Notes under the pieces: generated by a model
Seen by the model: only the letters and a program-made list of their open reading frames with translations
What the model was told of the DNA's origin: nothing
Databases searched by the model: none
Source of the DNA: Halobacterium noricense
GTDB lineage: Archaea; Halobacteriota; Halobacteria; Halobacteriales; Halobacteriaceae
DNA: 64,000 nucleotides
NCBI RefSeq assembly: GCF_021233435.1
Contig: NZ_CP089468.1
Location: forward strand, 1,736,001-1,800,000
Direction: 5' to 3'
In this document: positions 27,299 through 36,067 of the stretch, one piece after another
Layout of the letters: every line of letters begins with the position of its first letter
Numbering within the stretch: position 1 is the first letter of the stretch
Program-made: the position numbers and the translations under genes

Positions 27299-27880
27299 AT
27301 GCGTGCTCGCCGAGCAGTCAGTCCCGTCGTCGGGGTCGCGCTCATGGTAGCCATCACCGTCGTGCTGGCGGCAACGGTGCTAATCGCCGTGCCGACCGTC
27401 GGCGACGTAGAGATGCCGTCGTTCGCGGACGGCGACGACGAACCGAACACGGGCGTACAGACGCAGGTCATCCGCGCAGCCGACGGTGACGCCGGCGCGA
27501 CGGACGACCATTACGTTCGCGTCCACATCGAGGCGGATTCGAACGCCGTCGGCAACTCCCTGAACTCCCTGACCGTGGCGTACCCGAGTTCTGCCGACGC
27601 CAGCAACGTCACCGGCTCGGACGTCGAGCGCGTCGGCATCGACAGCGACGGCGACGGCGTCCTCGACGCCGACGCGATGGTCGACATGGACGACATTTCG
27701 ACGAGCGGCGGCGGCAGCACGCTGACAGTCGACTTCGGCGGGGACCACGACATCGAGGCCGGCGATTGGATAGTTTTCGACGTCGCGGATATTGAAAACC
27801 CCGACGCCGCGGGTGAGTACGACGTCTCGGTGGGTGTCAGCGGCGACATCACCGAGGACGGTGTGCTGGACGTCGAGTAG
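27299..27880 (+). CDS. Type IV pilin-like protein with class III signal
   Basis: 193 residues. The N-terminus RARRAVSPVVGVALMVAITV followed by VLAATVLIAVPT is the haloarchaeal pilin signal (PF07790 type): a short basic leader, RAVSP, then a hydrophobic helix that becomes the pilus core after PibD cleavage. The mature part is acidic and rich in Asp, Ser and Gly. The segment DSDGDGVLDADAM looks like a calcium-binding thrombospondin type-3/EF-like loop. It is probably an adhesion or surface-fibre subunit. The ATG giving MRARRAVSPVV is preferred to one seven codons upstream because it gives the standard short leader. Confidence 0.82.
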   Translation: MRARRAVSPVVGVALMVAITVVLAATVLIAVPTVGDVEMPSFADGDDEPNTGVQTQVIRAADGDAGATDDHYVRVHIEADSNAVGNSLNSLTVAYPSSADASNVTGSDVERVGIDSDGDGVLDADAMVDMDDISTSGGGSTLTVDFGGDHDIEAGDWIVFDVADIENPDAAGEYDVSVGVSGDITEDGVLDVE

Positions 27881-30595
27881 TCAGGAGAGCGACGCCCACT
27901 CGACCATCCGGTCGTACAGCGGCTCCGAACGGAGCGCCGTCTCGTCGCCGACGAGCACGAGGCTCTTCTTCGCGCGGGTGAGCGCGACGTTCACGCGCCG
28001 GTGGTCCTCGAAGATGGGACCGTCGAGGCTCCCAGTCGCGACGAACGACACGACGATGACCTCCTTCGAGGAGCCCTGAAAGCGGTCGACCGTGTCCACG
28101 GCGACGCCGTCGGGGACGCACCGCCCGATTGCCGCGACCTGCGCGCGGAACGGCGCGATGACGCCGACGTCCTCGGGGTCGACGCCAGCGTCGACGTACT
28201 CCCGGGTGATGTCGCCGACGCGCTCGGCCTCTCTGGCGTCGACGTGCGCGTCGCTCGTGCCGGGCACGTCGTGGAACGAGACTCCATCCCGGACCGCGCC
28301 GCCCGTCTCCACGCCGAGGTCCGACAGCGTCTGCGCGGCCACTTCGGCCGTCGCGGGCCGGAGTTGGCCGCCGTAGAACTCTTCCGAGGAGAACGCCTGG
28401 ATGCGCTGGCTCATCCGGTACTGCTGGTCGAGCATCACCGACGCCTCCGGGTGGGTGTCGTGGAGGCGCTCGAACAGCGACGTCGACAGCCGGCCGCCCG
28501 AGCGCACGACGGGCGGGAGCTGTTCGTGGTCGCCGACGAGCACGAATCGATCACCGCGGTTGATTGCCGCGAGCGTGTCCGGCTCGGTGAGCTGGCTGGC
28601 CTCGTCGACGACCACCACGTCGAACTCCTGCTCGCGCATCACGCGAGAGCCACACGTCGCGGTCGTCGCGGCGACGACCTCGGCGGTCTGGAGCGCTCGC
28701 GCGCACTCCGCGGGGTCCCCGGACTGGTTCAGCCGGAGGTCCTGCATGTCCTCGCGGACGCCCGTAGAGGTCCCAACTCGGACAATATCTTCGTGGCCCT
28801 GTTCCCGCAAGGCCTCAAGAGCGTTGTCGACGGCGCGGTTCGTGAACGCCGACAGCAGCACGCGGTCGCCGCGGTCGACGAACTCCCGAATCAGGGTCGC
28901 GATGGTGTACGTCTTCCCGGTGCCGGGCGGGCCGTGGACGAGCGCGAAGTCCTCGGCGTTCAGCGCCGTGCTGACGGCGTCGTTCTGCGCGTCGTTGTTG
29001 TCGACGACGCTGTGCTCGTCGTCCGTGAATTCGGGGCTCGCACGGTCGAACAGCACGTCTTTGCGGCGCTGGTCGCCCTTCAAGAGCCCATCGTGGAGTG
29101 CGGTGAGCATCCGGTCGACGCTCAACTCGGAGGGGTAGACGTCGAGCCGTCGGAGGTCGACCGGCTCGTCGGCGGTGACGACGACACGGTCCGGTGCGAG
29201 CGTCTCCACGCGCGCCATCTCCGCGGTCCCCCGCACGGGGTCGCCGTCGGAGGCGAGCACGCGGTCGCCCTGTCGAATCTTGGACGCCGCGGCGGTCGGT
29301 CGCTTCGCGGTCAGCCGCCAGCGGCCGTCCGGCAGCTCCTCGTTGCCCGCGGATTCGAGGTCCACGACTGCGCGGTCGTCGGCCGCGCGCTCTTCGGCGG
29401 TCTGCTCCCAGAGCTTGCGGTACTCGTCGTGGACGGAGTCGCGCTCGCGCTCGATTGCGGCGTAGACGTCGTCGAAGTACGCGCGTTCGTCCTCGGGGAG
29501 CGGTTCGCCGAGTTGGCCGGCCTTCGACTCCTGGTCGAGGCGGCCCGACACCACCATGCAGGTGTCCTGCTCGAAGCAGTACTCGCACTTCGCGTCCGCC
29601 TCGAAGCCCGTCGGCGGACTCCCCTCGTACTCGATGGCCGCGAGGTGGTTGCGCTGGCGGACGACGAAGTCGAGGAAGCCCTTTCCGATGGAGAACTCCT
29701 TCGCGGGCGAGAGGTCGCCCGACTCCTCGCTGCGGTCGACGGCGGCGTTCTTCGTGTACAGCAGCGTGCCGGTGTCGGCGTTCACGCCGCGGTCGTCGAG
29801 CATCAGCGCGTAACACGCCGCCTGCACCTTGTCGTGGAAGCGGGGGTCGCGGTTCGTGTTCTTCCCCGTCTTCAGTTCGACGGGCATCCCGCGCCGGATG
29901 GCGTCACAGCGGCCCTTGATGCCGAACGTCTCCGAAATCAGGGTGTACTCCGAGCGCCAGTCGTCACCCGCGCGCCAGCCCTCTGCGGTCTCTTCGGTCG
30001 TGCCGCCGTCTCCGGAGAGGTGGCCCTGCTGGAGCCACCCCTCGATGGCGGCGGCGTTCGCGCGCACGTCGGCTTCGACTTCCTCGCGGTCGCGGCCAAG
30101 CAGGCCGAGTTCGAGGCCGGCGTCGGCCACGCGCTCCGCGACAGACTCGTCGAGGTCGCGCCCCCGGAGCAGGTCGCCGAACACCTCGTGGACGATGGTC
30201 CCCTTCGTCACCGGGTACTTCAGCGGGAGTCCGGAGAGCTTGTTCAGGTAGTAGAGGCGCGGACACTGCACGAACGACCGGATGTTCGTCACGTCCACGA
30301 GGAAGTCCGGCTCGACGACGACGTACGACTCCTTGCTCGTCGAGTACTGGACGTCGCCGTTCCACTCGTCTTCCTCGGCTTCGGTCACCAGCAGGTCCAT
30401 CCCGGGTTCGAGGTACTGGACGGCCTCCGTCCACTTCCCCCACAGCGTCACGCGCACGGACGCTCCGGAGTCGTCGGCGGCCGCGTCGCTGTCCGCATCC
30501 GGCCGGACGTGGACGTCGAGCACGTCCCGGTCGCCGTACTGCGTGTTCACGGACCGCACCTCGTCGACATCAGTCACCTCGCCCCGTACGTTCAC
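27881..30595 (-). CDS. Dna2-like nuclease-helicase (SF1B)
   Basis: 904 residues. An N-terminal OB-like part is followed by a Cas4/RecB-type PD-(D/E)XK nuclease: Cys in SFVQCPRLYYLNKL near 108, the catalytic MPVELKTGKN near 237, and three Cys in CEYCFEQDTC near 340, which with the first would hold a 4Fe-4S cluster. The C-terminal helicase has VHGPPGTGKTYTIATL (near 556), VVVDEASQLTEPDTLAAI, VLVGDHEQLPPVV, LDQQYRMSQRIQAF and VDTVDRFQGSSKEVIVVSFV. This is the domain order of eukaryotic Dna2, which processes flaps and resected ends. It is cytosolic and monocistronic, convergent with the pilin gene. Confidence 0.9.
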   Translation of the reverse strand: MNVRGEVTDVDEVRSVNTQYGDRDVLDVHVRPDADSDAAADDSGASVRVTLWGKWTEAVQYLEPGMDLLVTEAEEDEWNGDVQYSTSKESYVVVEPDFLVDVTNIRSFVQCPRLYYLNKLSGLPLKYPVTKGTIVHEVFGDLLRGRDLDESVAERVADAGLELGLLGRDREEVEADVRANAAAIEGWLQQGHLSGDGGTTEETAEGWRAGDDWRSEYTLISETFGIKGRCDAIRRGMPVELKTGKNTNRDPRFHDKVQAACYALMLDDRGVNADTGTLLYTKNAAVDRSEESGDLSPAKEFSIGKGFLDFVVRQRNHLAAIEYEGSPPTGFEADAKCEYCFEQDTCMVVSGRLDQESKAGQLGEPLPEDERAYFDDVYAAIERERDSVHDEYRKLWEQTAEERAADDRAVVDLESAGNEELPDGRWRLTAKRPTAAASKIRQGDRVLASDGDPVRGTAEMARVETLAPDRVVVTADEPVDLRRLDVYPSELSVDRMLTALHDGLLKGDQRRKDVLFDRASPEFTDDEHSVVDNNDAQNDAVSTALNAEDFALVHGPPGTGKTYTIATLIREFVDRGDRVLLSAFTNRAVDNALEALREQGHEDIVRVGTSTGVREDMQDLRLNQSGDPAECARALQTAEVVAATTATCGSRVMREQEFDVVVVDEASQLTEPDTLAAINRGDRFVLVGDHEQLPPVVRSGGRLSTSLFERLHDTHPEASVMLDQQYRMSQRIQAFSSEEFYGGQLRPATAEVAAQTLSDLGVETGGAVRDGVSFHDVPGTSDAHVDAREAERVGDITREYVDAGVDPEDVGVIAPFRAQVAAIGRCVPDGVAVDTVDRFQGSSKEVIVVSFVATGSLDGPIFEDHRRVNVALTRAKKSLVLVGDETALRSEPLYDRMVEWASLS

Positions 30596-30684
30596 GGGAG
30601 AGGTGTGGGGAGCACCGCGAAAAACCCTGTCGCTGTCCGCCCTCCGCCAGTACGTACTTTCGTCGTGAGCGCCAAATTACGAGC

Positions 30685-30972
30685 ATGAGCGACGATGAAA
30701 GCGACGAGACTGTGCAGGTGTGGCTGGTCGAGCGGACGTACTCCGACGACGAGCAGAACATCATCATCCTCACGTACGCGACGTCGGACGGCGAGCAGTA
30801 CTTCCGCAAGGAGCGCGCGCTCACCAGTTTCTCGGACGTCCGGGACACTACTGCCGCCGTCGAAGCCGAACCCGGCAACCTCGGTGACGTCTCCGACCCG
30901 GATCTGAAAGCGCAGTACGCCGCCGAAGCCCAGCGGATGCAGGAGATCCACGACCCCGACGACGTCATCTGA
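30685..30972 (+). CDS. Small acidic conserved haloarchaeal protein
   Basis: 95 residues beginning MSDDESDETVQVWLVERTYS. The central part DEQNIIILTYATSDGEQYFR looks like a small beta-sheet and the C-terminus is an acidic helix (LKAQYAAEAQRMQEIHD). No known catalytic motif. A family resemblance among haloarchaea is likely from its style, but I cannot name one. It is divergent from the Dna2-like gene, and its stop is 36 bases from the convergent symporter gene. Confidence 0.68.
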   Translation: MSDDESDETVQVWLVERTYSDDEQNIIILTYATSDGEQYFRKERALTSFSDVRDTTAAVEAEPGNLGDVSDPDLKAQYAAEAQRMQEIHDPDDVI

Positions 30973-31008
30973 TTTCTGCGACGAACTCGTCGGCGGCGAC
31001 GCGCCTAC

Positions 31009-32307
31009 TTAGTCGTCGGCTGACGCGGGTTGCTCGTCGACCACGCTGGCCCAGACGCCGCCGTCGAGGTCGAGCGCGTCGTTCCACTTTCCGACGACGG
31101 TCGAAACCGCGAGGTCGCCGGTGACGTTGTTCATCGTGGCGATGCGCCCGAGAATCGGGTCGACGCCGGCGACGAACCCGACGACCTCCAGCGGGAGGCC
31201 GACCTGATTCAGGACGACGGTCAGCATCACGAGGCCGGCTCCCGGCACGCCCGCAGTACCGATGCTGATGAGGACCGCGACCAGGAGCACGAGCACCTGC
31301 TCGGTCGGCGCGAGTGGCTGTCCGACGACGTTCGCCGCGAAGACGACGGTGATGGCCTGCCGGATTGCCGCGCCGTCCATGTTCGCGGTGGCACCGACCG
31401 GGAGCGCGAACGAGTACACGCGCTCGGAGATGCGGAGGTCTTCCTCGGCGTTGCGAATCGTCACGGGGAGCGTGCCGCTGGACGACCGGGTGGCGAACGC
31501 GGTGACCATCGCGTCCTTCGCGCCCGAGAGGAACGAGAGCGGGGAGACGCCGACGACCAGCCGCATCAGCACGAACAGGTACGTGAACGCGATGTGGACG
31601 ACCACGGCAATCGCCACCGCGAGCACGAGTTCGCCCAGCGAGGAGAACACGCCGACGCCCTCCGTCCCGATGCCCGCGGCCATCAACGCGAACACGCCGA
31701 CGACGCCGAATTCGAGGACGCCGCGGACGACGACGAACATCGCCTCCGCCCCGACCTCGAACGCCTCGAAGACGGAGTCGACGCTGTCCGCGAGGTCGTC
31801 GTTCTGGGCGCGGACGTAGGTCAGCGCGATGCCGAAGACGATGACGAAGAAGACGGTCGCGAGGAGGTTGCCCTCGGCCATCGCCGCGACGGGATTGTTC
31901 GGGACGATGCCGAGAACCACTTCCGTCAGCGACGGCGGTGCCTGCGACTGGGCTTCCCCGCCCGTGAACTCGACGCCGCGGCCCGGCTGGAGGACGTTCG
32001 CAACGGCTAGTCCGATGAGCCCAGCGATGGTCGTGGTGACGGCGTACAGTCCGACGGTCACGCCGCCAATCTTCCCGAGACGTGCGGGCGAAAGCTGGCG
32101 AACCCCTGTCAGGAGTGTGAACACGATGATGGGGATGACGAGCATGTTGAGCAGCCGCAGGAAGAGGTCGCCGAGCGGCTGTACGACGGTCATCCGCTCG
32201 CCGAACGCGATGCCCGCGGCCGACCCGAGGACGAACGCGGCGAAGATGCGCGCGATGAGCGGCACCGAGCGGTACCGCCGCCACGCGGTGCTAACTGGTC
32301 CAGTCAT
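31009..32307 (-). CDS. Dicarboxylate/amino acid:cation symporter (DAACS family)
   Basis: About 432 residues with eight or more membrane helices and the GltPh-type signatures: FLRLLNMLVIPIIVFTLLTG, the serine-rich hairpin ATRSSSGTLPVTIRNAEEDL (HP1), the TM7 motif ANMDGAAIRQAITVVFAANV, and the HP2 region GIPGAGLVMLTVVLNQVGLP-like sequence with GTAGVPGAG. The NMDG signature binds sodium and substrate. Transport of glutamate, aspartate or C4-dicarboxylates with Na+ is predicted. The start MTGPVSTAWRRYRSVPLIAR is chosen; 70 upstream in-frame residues are not membrane-protein-like. Confidence 0.9.
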   Translation of the reverse strand: MTGPVSTAWRRYRSVPLIARIFAAFVLGSAAGIAFGERMTVVQPLGDLFLRLLNMLVIPIIVFTLLTGVRQLSPARLGKIGGVTVGLYAVTTTIAGLIGLAVANVLQPGRGVEFTGGEAQSQAPPSLTEVVLGIVPNNPVAAMAEGNLLATVFFVIVFGIALTYVRAQNDDLADSVDSVFEAFEVGAEAMFVVVRGVLEFGVVGVFALMAAGIGTEGVGVFSSLGELVLAVAIAVVVHIAFTYLFVLMRLVVGVSPLSFLSGAKDAMVTAFATRSSSGTLPVTIRNAEEDLRISERVYSFALPVGATANMDGAAIRQAITVVFAANVVGQPLAPTEQVLVLLVAVLISIGTAGVPGAGLVMLTVVLNQVGLPLEVVGFVAGVDPILGRIATMNNVTGDLAVSTVVGKWNDALDLDGGVWASVVDEQPASADD

Positions 32308-32609
32308 GCCAACAGCCAGAGCCCAGACTGGCAAAAAAGCCGACTTCGCACTCATTTCTGCGGGAATCCGGGACTGCGCCCGCGACGACGGGTCTCGCGC
32401 TCGCACGTCGAAGTAGCGTTCGAGAGCGCCGGAACGGTCGGATTCCGCTGTACGGGGTGCTGTCAATCGGAATATCCGGCGTTGCTTCGCCGACTCACCG
32501 CTCACAGATAACGGCAATAAACGCTTGTTTCAGCGCTCCCGGACGCGCCGCAGAGCGCCCGGACCCCGCAACGAACAGACCTAACTCGGGGGCGGCCGAC
32601 GCTCCGAGT
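32308..32609. other. Divergent promoter region, symporter and trans-sulfuration gene
   Basis: 302 bases with no gene. AT-rich stretches at 32505-32530 (AGATAACGGCAATAAACGC) are the likely promoter for the rightward gene. No strong palindrome or small ORF was found. Confidence 0.5.
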
Positions 32610-33770
32610 ATGAGCGACGACGACGAGCACTTCGAGACGCGAGCCATCCACGCCGGGCAGGAACCCGACGAGGAGACGGGCGCGCTGATGACGCCGATTT
32701 ACGCGAACTCCACGTACAAACAGGACGCGCCCGGCGAGCACCGCGGCTACGAGTACTCCCGCACCGGGAACCCGACGCGAACCGACCTCGAAGCGAACCT
32801 CGCGAGCCTGGAGGGCGGCGACTACGGCCGGTGTTTCGCCTCGGGGATGGCCGCCATTAACACCGTGCTGAACCTCCTCGAAGCCGGCGACCACGTCGTC
32901 GCGGGCAACGACGTCTACGGCGGCACGCACCGCATCTTCACGCAGGTCTACGAGGAGTACGACCTCGAATTCGACTTCGTGGACACCACCGACCACGACG
33001 AGGTTCGGGACGCGATGCGCGAGTCGACGGAGCTCGTCTGGGTGGAGACGCCGACGAACCCGCTGATGAACGTCAACGACATCGGCGCACTCGCCGACGT
33101 GGCCCACGACTACGACGCGCTGTGCGCCGTCGACAACACGTTCGCGACGCCGTACCTCCAGCGGCCGCTCGATTTCGGCGCGGACGTCGTCTGCCACAGC
33201 CTCACGAAGTACCTCGGCGGGCACTCCGATTTGGTTGCGGGCGCACTGATTACGGACGACGAGGCCCTCGACGAGCGCCTCGCGTTCTACCAGAACTCCG
33301 TCGGCGCGACGCCGAGCGCGTTCGACTGCTTCCTCGTGCTGCGCGGGACGAAGAGCCTCGGCGTGCGCATGGACCGCCACTGCGAGAACGCGCAGGAACT
33401 CGCGGAGTGGCTGGACGCCCACGACCACGTCGAACACGTCTTCTACCCCGGACTCGAGAGCCACCCGGACCACGACCTCGCGGCCGAGCAGATGGACGGC
33501 TTCGGCGGAATGCTCTCGTTCGAACTGGACGCCAGCCTCGACGAGGCCAGCGACTTCGTCGGCGAGACCGAGGTGTTCACGCTCGCGGAGTCGCTGGGCG
33601 GCGTCGAGTCGCTCATCGAGCAGCCCGCCGCGATGACCCACGCCGCCATCCCGAAAGAAGAGCGAGAGGCCGCGGGGCTGACGGACCCGCTCATCCGCGC
33701 GAGCATCGGCATCGAGCACGTCGACGACCTGAAGTCGGACCTCCAGCAGGCGATGGACGCCGTCTTCTAA
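32610..33770 (+). CDS. Cystathionine gamma-synthase/lyase-family PLP enzyme
   Basis: 386 residues of the Cys/Met metabolism PLP family. Visible: HFETRAIHAGQEPDEETGAL, YEYSRTGNPTRTDLEANLAS, FASGMAAINTVLNLL, WVETPTNPLMNVNDI, the PLP lysine in VVCHSLTKYLGGHSDLVAG (near 200), and the C-terminal SLGGVESLIEQPAAMTHAAI and LIRASIGIEHVDDLKSDL. Substrate preference (cystathionine gamma-synthase, gamma-lyase or beta-lyase) cannot be settled from sequence. With cysK elsewhere in the window it fits trans-sulfuration between cysteine and methionine. Confidence 0.92.
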   Translation: MSDDDEHFETRAIHAGQEPDEETGALMTPIYANSTYKQDAPGEHRGYEYSRTGNPTRTDLEANLASLEGGDYGRCFASGMAAINTVLNLLEAGDHVVAGNDVYGGTHRIFTQVYEEYDLEFDFVDTTDHDEVRDAMRESTELVWVETPTNPLMNVNDIGALADVAHDYDALCAVDNTFATPYLQRPLDFGADVVCHSLTKYLGGHSDLVAGALITDDEALDERLAFYQNSVGATPSAFDCFLVLRGTKSLGVRMDRHCENAQELAEWLDAHDHVEHVFYPGLESHPDHDLAAEQMDGFGGMLSFELDASLDEASDFVGETEVFTLAESLGGVESLIEQPAAMTHAAIPKEEREAAGLTDPLIRASIGIEHVDDLKSDLQQAMDAVF

Positions 33771-33832
33771 GCGCTCAAAGGGCTCTTTGACTCCGGAGAA
33801 AGCGTTTATCCGCGCCGCTCGTGGCTCCGGGT

Positions 33833-34417
33833 ATGCACCGCCGCACCTATCTCGGGACGCTGGCGGCCGCGGCGCTCGCCGGCTGTGTCGGCTCGCCGAC
33901 CAGTGACGACCCCGCTACTGGAACGACGAGCGGGTTCCCGTACACGCTCACGAACGTCCAGACGGACGACCCGCCAGTCGAGAACGTCACTATCGACGTG
34001 ACCGTCACCACTGACTTCACGACCGACCACCCCGCGCGCCTCGAGGTCGCATTCACGAATGACGGCGACGAGACTCGAACGTTCGCGTTCGGGTCGCTCG
34101 TCCCGTGGGACGCGATTCGCGGCACGCACGAGGATAACAAGGCGTCGCTGCTGCTCTCGCCGAACGCCGGCGTCACACCGGACGAGCCCAGCGCCGACTG
34201 CTGGCAGGCGACCGACGGCGTCGCGCTCCCCGCCGTGATGTACGAGGAGATGCTCGACCCGGGCGAGACTGTCAGCCGCGAGTTCCGCGTGCTCGCCGCG
34301 CACGACAGTCAGAACTGCCATCCGACGGGAACGTACCGCTTCGAAGACAGCAACTACCTCGGGGAAGGCTGGGGATTCAGCGTGGACGTCGCGTCCGGGA
34401 CAGAGAACGAGGGCTAA
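33833..34417 (+). CDS. Tat-exported lipoprotein, BsuPI-like domain
   Basis: About 194 residues. The N-terminus MHRRTYLGTLAAAALAGCVG combines a twin-arginine motif with a lipobox (LAGC), the usual haloarchaeal Tat lipoprotein signal. An ATG four codons upstream would only lengthen the leader. The mature region is a beta-rich domain (ARLEVAFTNDGDETRTFAFG; PGETVSREFRVLAAH; GTYRFEDSN) reminiscent of the BsuPI intracellular proteinase inhibitor fold. Two Cys (ADCWQ, QNCHP) could form a disulfide. Function unknown. Confidence 0.75.
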   Translation: MHRRTYLGTLAAAALAGCVGSPTSDDPATGTTSGFPYTLTNVQTDDPPVENVTIDVTVTTDFTTDHPARLEVAFTNDGDETRTFAFGSLVPWDAIRGTHEDNKASLLLSPNAGVTPDEPSADCWQATDGVALPAVMYEEMLDPGETVSREFRVLAAHDSQNCHPTGTYRFEDSNYLGEGWGFSVDVASGTENEG

Positions 34418-34428
34418 AACCGACTCGA

Positions 34429-34627
34429 CAGCCGGTAGCCGCCAGAATTCGGACGCCGAGCGGCTCGAACGAGCCCGAGGCGTCCGATTCACTGCGCGAA
34501 GGAGCGTAGCGAGCGAGCGCAGGCCGACGACTGAGCGGAACGAAGTGAAGCGAAGGAGGAGTGCTTTTTCCGCAAGTTTTTGCCGAGTGGAGCGCGCGAA
34601 GCGCGCTCCACGCAGCGCAAAAAGTGC
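34429..34627. repeat. Structured intergenic repeat, copy B
   Basis: Second copy of the element at 17485-17670. The constant blocks are conserved, including the 20-mer GGAGGAGTGCTTTTTCCGCA and its continuation to GCCGAG. The stems differ but remain complementary: GGACGCC.../...GGCGTCC at the left, GCGC...GCGC in the middle, and TGGAGCGCGC/GCGCGCTCCA at the right. Its last base is the first base of the EF-1 beta stop codon on the minus strand, the same placement as copy A beside surE. Confidence 0.85.
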
Positions 34628-34893
34628 TATATCCGACCGACTTCTTCGACGGCGACGCTCTCGACGTCGTCGACGTTGGAGAAGGCTTCTTCGACGGCTT
34701 CCGTGCCGCCGGCGTCGTCGGGGACGATGACCGTCGTCAGGAGCGCGGTGAGGCCGAACGCGACTTCCTCGGTTTCGACGCCGTTGATTTTCGCGCCTTC
34801 GGGGAGGGATTCCGAGAGGCGGTCCTGCAGGTCGTCGAGGTCGATGTCGGGACTCTGCGGCATGACCTTGAGGACGGCGGCGACTTTCCCCAT
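34627..34893 (-). CDS. ef1b: Translation elongation factor 1 beta
   Basis: 88 residues beginning [20 protein letters not shown], the complete length of archaeal EF-1 beta. The protein is a single ferredoxin-like domain ([32 protein letters not shown]) that exchanges GDP for GTP on EF-1 alpha. It starts two bases after the stop of the upstream zinc-finger gene, so the two are almost certainly cotranscribed. Structured repeat copy B touches its stop codon. Confidence 0.94.
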   Translation of the reverse strand: MGKVAAVLKVMPQSPDIDLDDLQDRLSESLPEGAKINGVETEEVAFGLTALLTTVIVPDDAGGTEAVEEAFSNVDDVESVAVEEVGRI

Positions 34894-34895
34894 CG

Positions 34896-35075
34896 TTACG
34901 GCCCCCGGAACCCGCAGTCGGGGCACTCGTAGAGGTTGCTCTGCTTGCGGCACTTCGCGCAGCGGTAAATCTGCTGGCCGCAGTCCGGGCATTTGAACGC
35001 GGCGGCGGTGGTGCCGGAGATGTTGATGCCACAGGAGACGCATTTGCGCGCCCGTTTGGCTTCGGTTTCGCTCAT
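34896..35075 (-). CDS. Small CPxCG zinc-finger protein (HVO_2753-like)
   Basis: 59 residues. Four Cys pairs are visible: [26 protein letters not shown] and [11 protein letters not shown], enough for two zinc sites. The sequence closely resembles the small zinc-finger protein HVO_2753 of Haloferax volcanii, whose gene also sits beside EF-1 beta. The Haloferax protein has been linked to swarming and biofilm formation; the molecular role is unknown. The stop is two bases from the EF-1 beta start. Confidence 0.9.
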   Translation of the reverse strand: MSETEAKRARKCVSCGINISGTTAAAFKCPDCGQQIYRCAKCRKQSNLYECPDCGFRGP

Positions 35076-35136
35076 AAGTTGTTTTGCGCCCGGACGCGTT
35101 TTAACCGTTGTCTTTCGGCATCGCCGGCCGGAACAG

Positions 35137-35706
35137 CTAGCTCCCGGGGAGGATGTCGCCGAGCGCAGCGCCGATAGCCATCGGGAGGAGCGCGACGACG
35201 ACGGTGGACGCGGCGAGCGTCGGGTCCGTCCACGAGACGCGACCCCACGCGGTCAACAGCAGTATCGCGGTGACGGTGGACGCGCCGAGCACGCCGACGA
35301 GGCGGCGCGGAATCACGCCGAGAATCGGGTCCGCGACGCGGACGTCCTGGAACTGCGCGACGTACAGCAGGCCGTAGACGATGACGACGGTGGCGGCGGC
35401 GCTACCGACGAGCAGCGGGAGGTGGCCGGCGAGGAACTCGCCGGCTTCGTTGGTGCCGCCTTCGACGGCCATCGGGATGCCGAACAGGAGGCTTCCGAGG
35501 AAGGCCTCCGCGAGGTCGTTGGCGTCGAAGCCGTAGACGACGCGGCCGAACGAACCCTCGGGCTGCATGTCGGTCGCGAGCTCCTTCACCTCCCGGAGCT
35601 GTGCGCGGGCTTCGTCGTCCTCGACGTGGTCGTCGAGGTCTTCGAGTTCGTCGAAGAGGTCCGAGAAGTCCCGCTGGCTCTCGGGCGGTCGCGGTGGCGC
35701 GCTCAT
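35137..35706 (-). CDS. DUF2391-type integral membrane protein
   Basis: 189 residues. An acidic soluble N-terminus of about 60 residues ([20 protein letters not shown]) is followed by four or five membrane helices ([77 protein letters not shown]). This layout fits the haloarchaeal DUF2391 family. Function unknown. It precedes the EF-1 beta operon on the same strand. Confidence 0.72.
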   Translation of the reverse strand: MSAPPRPPESQRDFSDLFDELEDLDDHVEDDEARAQLREVKELATDMQPEGSFGRVVYGFDANDLAEAFLGSLLFGIPMAVEGGTNEAGEFLAGHLPLLVGSAAATVVIVYGLLYVAQFQDVRVADPILGVIPRRLVGVLGASTVTAILLLTAWGRVSWTDPTLAASTVVVALLPMAIGAALGDILPGS

Positions 35707-35778
35707 GGACGAGGTGAGAGCCGCCTACCACTTAAAATGGCCAGCAGTATCTTGGGGGGCGAGCGAGAGGTCTCGTGT

Positions 35779-36003
35779 ATGTCCGAACGGGAACCACCCG
35801 AGTACCCGCACCCGAACGAACTCAAGAAGGGACTGTACGTCGTCATCGACCAGGGGCACGACAAGGAGCCAATCGAGGGCGAAATCGGCGTGGTGCTCGG
35901 CGAAGCCGACCCGGAGGGTGCCCGCGTGAAACTGAAATCCGGTGCCGAGGGCGTGGTCCGCCGCATCAAGCCCAGCGAGGGCGGCGGTCCGCAACCGACG
36001 TGA
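35779..36003 (+). CDS. YwbE-family (DUF2196) protein
   Basis: 74 residues. The core LKKGLYVVIDQGHDKEPIEG followed by EIGVVLGEADPEGARVKLKSGAEGVVRRI matches the YwbE/DUF2196 family, a small SH3-like beta barrel. The function is unknown; the fold suggests nucleic-acid or protein binding. It is 64 bases upstream of nop5 on the same strand. Confidence 0.8.
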   Translation: MSEREPPEYPHPNELKKGLYVVIDQGHDKEPIEGEIGVVLGEADPEGARVKLKSGAEGVVRRIKPSEGGGPQPT

Positions 36004-36067
36004 GTAGGCGGCCGCGATTCCGAGCCACACGAGTGGGTTTAACCCCGCGCGGCCGGTACGCCTGCAC

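Noticed and set aside
25792-27471. A long minus-strand frame over the kinase gene
   Set aside because: The plus strand encodes a complete histidine kinase (H, N and G boxes) and the minus frame is Arg/Ser/Thr-rich shadow sequence.
28001-30688. An 895-codon plus-strand frame
   Set aside because: Antisense to the Dna2-like gene, which carries complete nuclease and helicase motifs. No domain is visible in the plus frame.
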